This document shows positions 5,513 to 9,317 of a stretch of 9,317 bases of DNA, one piece after another. The DNA lies in the NCBI GenBank assembly GCA_945875225.1, contig CAMCJY010000057.1, positions 1 to 9,317 on the forward strand, in the 5' to 3' direction. Under the pieces are notes generated by a model that ran no database searches, had not been told where the DNA came from, and worked only from the letters and a program-made list of their open reading frames with translations. The stretch is from Comamonas sp. lk (GTDB taxonomy: Bacteria; Pseudomonadota; Gammaproteobacteria; Burkholderiales; Burkholderiaceae_C). Position 1 is the first letter of the stretch. Each line of letters starts with the position of its first letter. The position numbers and the translations under genes were made by a program.

Positions 5513-7318
5513 ATGCACCCCTTAAGCAAACTCCTGCGCTACGCCAGCGCTTACCGGCGCGATTTCAAATTGGCTGCGCTGTATTCGGTATTGAATAAAT
5601 TTTTTGACATCCTGCCCGAGGTCTTGATCGGCGCGGCGGTGGATGTGGTGGTGAAAGGTGAAGAGAGTTTTCTGGCGCGCAATGTGCTGGGAGCCATTGG
5701 CATCACGAATACTTGGGAGCAATTGCTGGCGCTGGGCCTCTTTAATGTGCTGGTCTGGGGTGGCGAGTCTTTGTTTCAGTATTTGTACGAAGTGAAGTGG
5801 CGCCAGCTGGCCCAAAACCTGCAACACGATATGCGCCTGGACACCTACCGCCATGTGCAGCGCCTGGATATGGCCTATTTCGAGAACCAGCGCACCGGCA
5901 ATCTGATGGCCATCCTGAACGATGACATCAACCAGATGGAGCGCTTCTTAAATGGCGGGGCCAACCAGATCATTCAGGTGTTTTTCTCTTCGCTCATGGT
6001 CAGCGCCGTGTTTTTTGCTTTGCAAAAAGAGATCGCGCTGATGGCCTTGTTGCCGGTGCCTTTGATTTTGCTCGGCGCGTTCTGGTTTCAAAACCGGCTG
6101 GCGCCGCGCTACACCAAAGTGCGCGAGGCGGCAGGCGATGTGGGCGCAAGGCTGAACAACAATTTGCTGGGCCTGGCCACCATCAAAGCATTTGCCACCG
6201 AGGGCTTTGAGGCCAGTCACATCGAGGAGGCGAGCAACCGCTACCGCCAAACCAATGCCGCCGCTATCCGCATCAGTGCGGCCATCACGCCGGTTATCCG
6301 GATGGCAATTTTGGCTGGCTTTACCGCTACGCTTTTGTACGGCGGCTGGCTGACTTTGCACGGCCAATTGGCGGTAGGCGCGTTTTCGGTACTGGTATTT
6401 TTGACGCAGCGTCTGCTCTGGCCGCTGACCGGGCTGGCCGAGGTGGCCGATATGTACCAACGTTCCATGGCCGCCATCGAGCGCGCCATGGGCTTGTTGG
6501 ACACGCCTATTAGCATTGCTTATGAAGGCAAGCACTTTGCCAAAGAGGCGGTCAAAGGGGACATCCGTTTTGAAAACCTGGCTTTCTCCTATGCCAGCGC
6601 GGGCGAGGCGCCCACGCTGCAGGGCATCAATCTAAGCATACCGGCGGGCCAAACGGTGGCCTTTGTAGGCTCTACCGGCTCTGGAAAATCTACCCTCGTC
6701 AAGTTGCTGCTGCGCTTTTATACGCCGCAGCAAGGGCGTATCCTGCTCGATGGTGAACCGATAGATGCGCTGAATTTGCAAGATTTGCGCCGCGCTATTG
6801 GCTATGTGGCGCAGGACGCATTTTTGAGCGATGCCAGCGTAGCTGACAACATCGCTTACGGCGAGCAAGACCGCGCTGGCGTCAGCGATGCGGCCATCGC
6901 TGCAGCAGCGCGCGCCGCCGAGGCCACGGAATTCATCGAAAAATTACCCCTTGGTTTTGCCACCCGGCTGGGCGAGCGCGGACAAAAGCTCTCAGGCGGA
7001 CAGCGCCAGCGCCTGGCTTTGGCGCGTGCGATTTTGAAAAACCCGCCAATTTTGGTGCTGGACGAAGCCACCAGCGCGGTGGACAACGAAACTGAAGCGG
7101 CCATCCAGCGTTCGCTAGAGGTGGTCAGCCAGAACCGCACTACCATCGTCATCGCCCACCGCCTGTCCACGGTGCGCCAGGCGCATTGCATCCATTTGAT
7201 GGAAGCCGGGCGCATTGTCGAAAGCGGCACCCATGAGGAGTTGCTGGCCCGGGCCGGCGCCTATGCGGCCCTTTGGCGATTGCAGACAGGCGAGCGCTCA
7301 GCTTTCATGGTGGCGTAG
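5513..7318 (+). CDS. ABC exporter half-transporter (fused permease and ATPase)
   Basis: This 601-residue protein has an N-terminal type-IV exporter membrane domain (about 1-325, hydrophobic segments consistent with six helices) and a C-terminal ATPase. In order, the ATPase shows a probable A-loop Tyr (Y360), Walker A GSTGSGKST (386-394), Q-loop Q434, signature LSGGQ (493-497), Walker B ILVLDEATSAVD (513-524) with catalytic E518, and H-loop H549. All catalytic residues are intact, so a homodimer would have two working sites. The family is MsbA-like or multidrug/lipid export; the substrate cannot be read. The N terminus LLRYASAYRRDFKLAALYSVLNK is typical for the family and supports ATG 5513, although no Shine-Dalgarno lies before it and an in-frame stop (5474) lies inside the terminator stem. 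It sits in the inner membrane. The promoter is not evident. Confidence 0.93.
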   Translation: MHPLSKLLRYASAYRRDFKLAALYSVLNKFFDILPEVLIGAAVDVVVKGEESFLARNVLGAIGITNTWEQLLALGLFNVLVWGGESLFQYLYEVKWRQLAQNLQHDMRLDTYRHVQRLDMAYFENQRTGNLMAILNDDINQMERFLNGGANQIIQVFFSSLMVSAVFFALQKEIALMALLPVPLILLGAFWFQNRLAPRYTKVREAAGDVGARLNNNLLGLATIKAFATEGFEASHIEEASNRYRQTNAAAIRISAAITPVIRMAILAGFTATLLYGGWLTLHGQLAVGAFSVLVFLTQRLLWPLTGLAEVADMYQRSMAAIERAMGLLDTPISIAYEGKHFAKEAVKGDIRFENLAFSYASAGEAPTLQGINLSIPAGQTVAFVGSTGSGKSTLVKLLLRFYTPQQGRILLDGEPIDALNLQDLRRAIGYVAQDAFLSDASVADNIAYGEQDRAGVSDAAIAAAARAAEATEFIEKLPLGFATRLGERGQKLSGGQRQRLALARAILKNPPILVLDEATSAVDNETEAAIQRSLEVVSQNRTTIVIAHRLSTVRQAHCIHLMEAGRIVESGTHEELLARAGAYAALWRLQTGERSAFMVA

Positions 7319-7336
7319 CAATGCGCTCAGACCTGC

Positions 7337-7365
7337 TTGACATACGGGCCTAAAACGAGAAATAT
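7337..7365 (+). promoter_or_regulatory. Candidate sigma-70 promoter for the Sel1-repeat gene
   Basis: A perfect -35 hexamer TTGACA (7337-7342) is followed by a 17-base spacer and a poor -10, AAATAT (7360-7365; AATATG is possible with an 18-base spacer). It starts 18 bp after the ABC transporter stop. Transcription would begin near 7372 and give a leader of about 125 bases before the Sel1 ATG. The -35 is convincing and the -10 is weak. Confidence 0.55.
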
Positions 7366-7392
7366 GCGCCCGGTGGACATTTTGCGCTTTTG

Positions 7393-7407
7393 CGGGGGTA
7401 CGCCCCG
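7393..7407 (+). other. Small GC hairpin in the Sel1 gene leader
   Basis: CGGGG (7393-7397) can pair with CCCCG (7403-7407) around a five-base loop. No T-run follows, so it is not an intrinsic terminator. It lies 14 bases before the strong ribosome binding site of the leader ORF and may be only local leader structure. Confidence 0.35.
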
Positions 7408-7431
7408 AGGGCTGATAGCAGAGGTGATCCA

Positions 7432-7482
7432 ATGAAGAAATGTCGCTGCATGGTCTTATGCAGCATGCTTACGCAGACGTGA
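7432..7482 (+). CDS. Probable 16-residue Cys-containing leader peptide upstream of the Sel1 gene
   Basis: ATG 7432 opens a 16-codon frame, MKKCRCMVLCSMLTQT, ending in TGA at 7480-7482. Before it lies GAGGTGATC (7421-7429), nine bases matching the complement of the 16S rRNA 3' end, with AGG ending 7 bases before the ATG. This is the best ribosome binding site in the window. The peptide has three Cys (C4, C6, C10), two as a C-x-C pair. The frame contains a 7-bp hairpin, and its stop lies 14 bases before the Sel1 ATG, overlapping the area just before the Sel1 ribosome binding site. Inference: translation of this frame affects translation of the Sel1 gene, possibly in response to metal, thiol or cysteine status. 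It does not match a family I can name, and chance occurrence is possible. Confidence 0.5.
   Translation: MKKCRCMVLCSMLTQT
7445..7464 (+). promoter_or_regulatory. Perfect 7-bp hairpin inside the leader ORF
   Basis: GCTGCAT (7445-7451) pairs exactly with ATGCAGC (7458-7464) around a six-base loop. It covers codons 5-11 of the leader ORF. Ribosomes translating or stalling there would melt it. It could act as a pause or attenuation element, but it has no T-run and is not a terminator. Confidence 0.45.
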
Positions 7483-7496
7483 AAAAGGAATGTTCT

Positions 7497-8576
7497 ATGA
7501 GCAAAATGGAAGACCTGCTGCGCCAGCAAGCGCAGATTGCTACCGCCATTGAGGCGGAAGTGGTGCGTTCCAGGGACGAGGCAGCCAGAGGTGCGGCCCA
7601 GGGTCAATACGAGATGGCGGTGCTCATGCACTTCGCGCGCGGCGTGCCCAAAAACTACCCCGAAGCCATGAAGCTCTACAAATTGGCCGCAGCCCAGGGG
7701 CTCAGTGAGGCGCAGCTCAACCTGGGCCTGATGTTTGAAAACGGGCAGGGTACTTCCGAAGATTTTGTGCAGGCCCTCAATTGGTACAAACAGGCGGCCA
7801 CGCACGGCAACGGCGAAGCGCAGTGGCGTTTGGGCATGCTCTGCGAAGAGGGCAAGGGCGCCAAGCAGGACTTCCAGGCTGCTATGCAGTGCTACAAAAT
7901 GGCCGCGGCCCACGGCCTGGCCCAGGCGCAGTTCGCCATCGGCCTGATGTATGAAAACCACCACGGGGTGGAGCGCGACTATGCCAAGGCGGCCGATTGG
8001 TACAAACAGGCCGCAGCCCAGGGCCATGCCGAGGCCCAAACCCGGCTGGGCCAGATCTATGAACGCGGTGTGGATATCAGACAGGACTTTGCGCAGGCCA
8101 TGCATTGGTTTCGCAGCGCAGCCGATGCGGGGCACGCACCTGCGCAACTGCATGTGGGCTTGTTATACGAACACGGGCAGGGCGTGAAAGAGGATGTGCA
8201 CCAGGCGCTGCACTGGTTCAAACTGGCTGCGTCCCAAGGCAATGCCGATGCGCAGACCAAGATGGGCTTTATGTACAGCAATGGCCGCGGCGTCAAACAA
8301 GACTACCACCAGGCCATGGACTGGTACCGGCTGGCTGCCGAAAAAGACCATGCCGGTGCCTTGTCCAACCTCGGATTTATGTACGAGCATGGGCAGGGCG
8401 TAGAGGAAGACGAGGCCCGCGCGCTCACCTATTACGTTCGGGCGGCTAAGAAAGGCGATGCCTATGCCATAAAGAACCGCGACCTGATAACGGCACACCG
8501 CGCTGAACATGAGGCACAGCAGGCGGCTCTGGAAGCTCAAAGAGCAGCACAGGAGGCGCAGAAGCCCGCCAAGTAG
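7497..8576 (+). CDS. Sel1-repeat (SLR) protein with eight tandem repeats
   Basis: The 359-residue protein consists mostly of eight 36-residue Sel1-like repeats at about 29-64, 65-100, 101-136, 137-172, 173-208, 209-244, 245-280 and 281-316, plus a partial ninth to about 340. Each follows the pattern AAxGxAxAQxxLGxxYExGxGVxxDxxxAxxWYKxA. Such repeats fold into paired helices that make a protein-binding solenoid. Repeat 5 (ERGVDIRQDF) departs from the GxGV loop. Residues 1-28 form a short polar helix with no signal peptide or membrane segment, so the protein should be cytoplasmic. The last 25 residues are rich in Ala, Gln and Glu (AQQAALEAQRAAQEAQ), a likely helix or coiled coil. ATG 7497 has AAGGAA 6 bases upstream and is preferred to in-frame ATG 7440, whose first 19 residues lie over the leader ORF. 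Function and partner are unknown. Confidence 0.92.
   Translation: MSKMEDLLRQQAQIATAIEAEVVRSRDEAARGAAQGQYEMAVLMHFARGVPKNYPEAMKLYKLAAAQGLSEAQLNLGLMFENGQGTSEDFVQALNWYKQAATHGNGEAQWRLGMLCEEGKGAKQDFQAAMQCYKMAAAHGLAQAQFAIGLMYENHHGVERDYAKAADWYKQAAAQGHAEAQTRLGQIYERGVDIRQDFAQAMHWFRSAADAGHAPAQLHVGLLYEHGQGVKEDVHQALHWFKLAASQGNADAQTKMGFMYSNGRGVKQDYHQAMDWYRLAAEKDHAGALSNLGFMYEHGQGVEEDEARALTYYVRAAKKGDAYAIKNRDLITAHRAEHEAQQAALEAQRAAQEAQKPAK
7584..8447 (+). repeat. Tandem 108-bp coding repeats (Sel1 array)
   Basis: Eight in-frame 108-bp units encode the Sel1 repeats. DNA identity is patchy but some tracts are exact: ATTGGTACAAACAGGC occurs at 7780-7795 and 7996-8011, 216 bp or exactly two units apart. This fits an array that grew by unit or two-unit duplication and then diverged. 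Recombination could change the copy number. Confidence 0.85.
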
Positions 8577-8670
8577 TTTGCGCTTCGCTCCAAGGGGCCA
8601 AGGCTGAATAGGCCAGAATAGGGTTGGCGTATCAATGCGTCGACTTATACACAAGCCTTTGGAGATTTCG
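8577..8670 (+). promoter_or_regulatory. Spacer before the LplT-like gene with a weak promoter candidate
   Basis: This 94-bp gap follows the Sel1 stop. It holds TTGGCG (8624-8629), a 16-base spacer and TATACA (8646-8651), a fair sigma-70 match, then TTTGGAG with GGAG at 8661-8664, six bases before ATG 8671. No convincing terminator hairpin for the Sel1 gene is visible, so read-through from the Sel1 gene is possible. Confidence 0.35.
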
Positions 8671-9317
8671 ATGGACACGCAAGCCCAAACCAATCAATTT
8701 GCACTGCTCGGGCAGCGCCGTTTTGGCCCCTTCTTCTGGACGCAGTTCAGCGGCGCGGGCAATGACAATGTATTCAAGTTCGCGTTTACCGTGATGGTCA
8801 CCTACCAGTTGCAGGTAGCTTGGCTGCCCCCTGCGCTGGCTGGTTTGGTGATAGGTGCTTTGTTCATCCTGCCCTATATATTGTTTTCCGCCACCAGCGG
8901 ACAGATTGCCGACCGTTGGGACAAAGCCCGTCTGATGCGCCTGGTCAAAAACCTGGAAATCGCCATTATGCTGCTGGCCGCATACGGCTTCGTGGCGCAA
9001 CATGCCGGGATATTGCTGGCATGTACTTTTTTGATGGGTTGCCATTCCACCTTGTTCGGCCCGGCCAAGTTCGCTTATTTGCCGGAAGTCTTGCAAGAGC
9101 GCGAACTGGTGGGCGGCAACGGCATGGTGGAGATGGGTACTTTTGTGGCCATCCTCTTGGGCAATATGGTCGGCGGCCTGTTGGTTGCCATCCCCGACAT
9201 CGGACAGTCAGCAGCGGCAGCAGCTTGCGTGCTTTTTGCGGTCTTGGGGCGAATCGCCGCAGCTTTCATTCCGGCCACCCCGGCGCGCATGCAAAGCCAA
9301 GCCATGAATTGGAACCC
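8671..9317 (+). CDS. LplT-like major facilitator transporter, 3' part cut off by the window edge
   Basis: The first 215 codons are present and the frame is open at the right edge. The N terminus RFGPFFWTQFSGAGNDNVFK (17-36) is the conserved start of helix 1 in the lysophospholipid transporter (LplT) branch of the major facilitator superfamily. SGQIADRWDKARLMR (76-90) is the helix 2-3 loop motif. GPAKFAYLPE and the VGGNGMVEMGTFVAILLG stretch closely resemble the equivalent SPAKYG and ANGLMEASTIAAILLG of E. coli LplT. LplT flips lysophosphatidylethanolamine inward across the inner membrane for reacylation by Aas. In many proteobacteria this domain is fused to an acyltransferase and an acyl-ACP ligase; the cut hides whether that is so here. 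ATG 8671 has GGAG six bases upstream. Transport of lysophospholipid is a family-based inference. Confidence 0.85.
   Translation, partial: MDTQAQTNQFALLGQRRFGPFFWTQFSGAGNDNVFKFAFTVMVTYQLQVAWLPPALAGLVIGALFILPYILFSATSGQIADRWDKARLMRLVKNLEIAIMLLAAYGFVAQHAGILLACTFLMGCHSTLFGPAKFAYLPEVLQERELVGGNGMVEMGTFVAILLGNMVGGLLVAIPDIGQSAAAAACVLFAVLGRIAAAFIPATPARMQSQAMNWN

Noticed and set aside
5948..6535. Open frame on the minus strand opposite the ABC exporter (195 codons)
   Set aside because: Low-complexity composition with no domain; it lies entirely within a firmly identified exporter gene.
7440..7496. Upstream ATG 7440 as start of the Sel1 gene
   Set aside because: It lacks a well-spaced ribosome binding site of its own and overlaps the leader ORF and hairpin. 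ATG 7497 has AAGGAA at the right distance.
7350..8153. Long open frame on the minus strand opposite the Sel1-repeat gene (267 codons)
   Set aside because: It mirrors the repeated codon pattern of the Sel1 array, has no recognisable family, and the plus strand clearly encodes the real protein with a good ribosome binding site.
7584..8447. Regular repeats as a CRISPR or non-coding array
   Set aside because: The 108-bp period is exactly 36 codons, the frame is open throughout and the units match the Sel1 protein pattern.

Overview
The window looks like chromosomal DNA from a betaproteobacterium, most likely order Burkholderiales and probably near Comamonadaceae. This is inferred from moderately high GC, protein style (GluQ, TrmB, pirin and the LplT-like protein all read as Burkholderiales-type) and gene order; the species cannot be told from the sequence alone. 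There are no tRNA or rRNA genes, IS elements, phage genes or CRISPR arrays. Eight complete protein genes, two genes cut by the window edges and one probable 16-codon leader ORF fill almost all of it.

Left block, minus strand (about 1-3543), in order of transcription: a LysR-type regulator (3543-2599), a renalase-like FAD oxidoreductase (2479-1430), gluQ (glutamyl-Q tRNA(Asp) synthetase, 1443-532) overlapping the end of the oxidoreductase gene, and trmB (tRNA m7G46 methyltransferase, 474 to beyond the left edge). The last three form a tight run and are probably cotranscribed, so two tRNA-modification enzymes sit behind a flavoprotein.

Central block, plus strand (3631-5505): a pirin-family protein with a complete cupin metal site, a four-helix DoxX-family membrane protein, and a WrbA-like flavodoxin, ended by a strong intrinsic terminator. 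The LysR gene is divergent from pirin across an 87-bp gap holding a T-N11-A dyad. The set reads as a LysR-controlled redox or electrophile/quinone stress module; that role is inferred from families and layout.

Right block, plus strand (5513-9317): a 601-residue ABC exporter half-transporter whose ATG lies eight bases beyond the terminator T-tract and lacks a Shine-Dalgarno sequence; a cytoplasmic Sel1-repeat protein with eight 36-residue repeats; and the first 215 codons of an LplT-like major facilitator transporter. The Sel1 gene has a promoter candidate with a perfect -35 and a leader holding a short Cys-containing ORF. That ORF has a near-perfect ribosome binding site, carries a 7-bp hairpin inside it, and stops 14 bases before the Sel1 start. 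This leader is the most interesting regulatory structure in the window.
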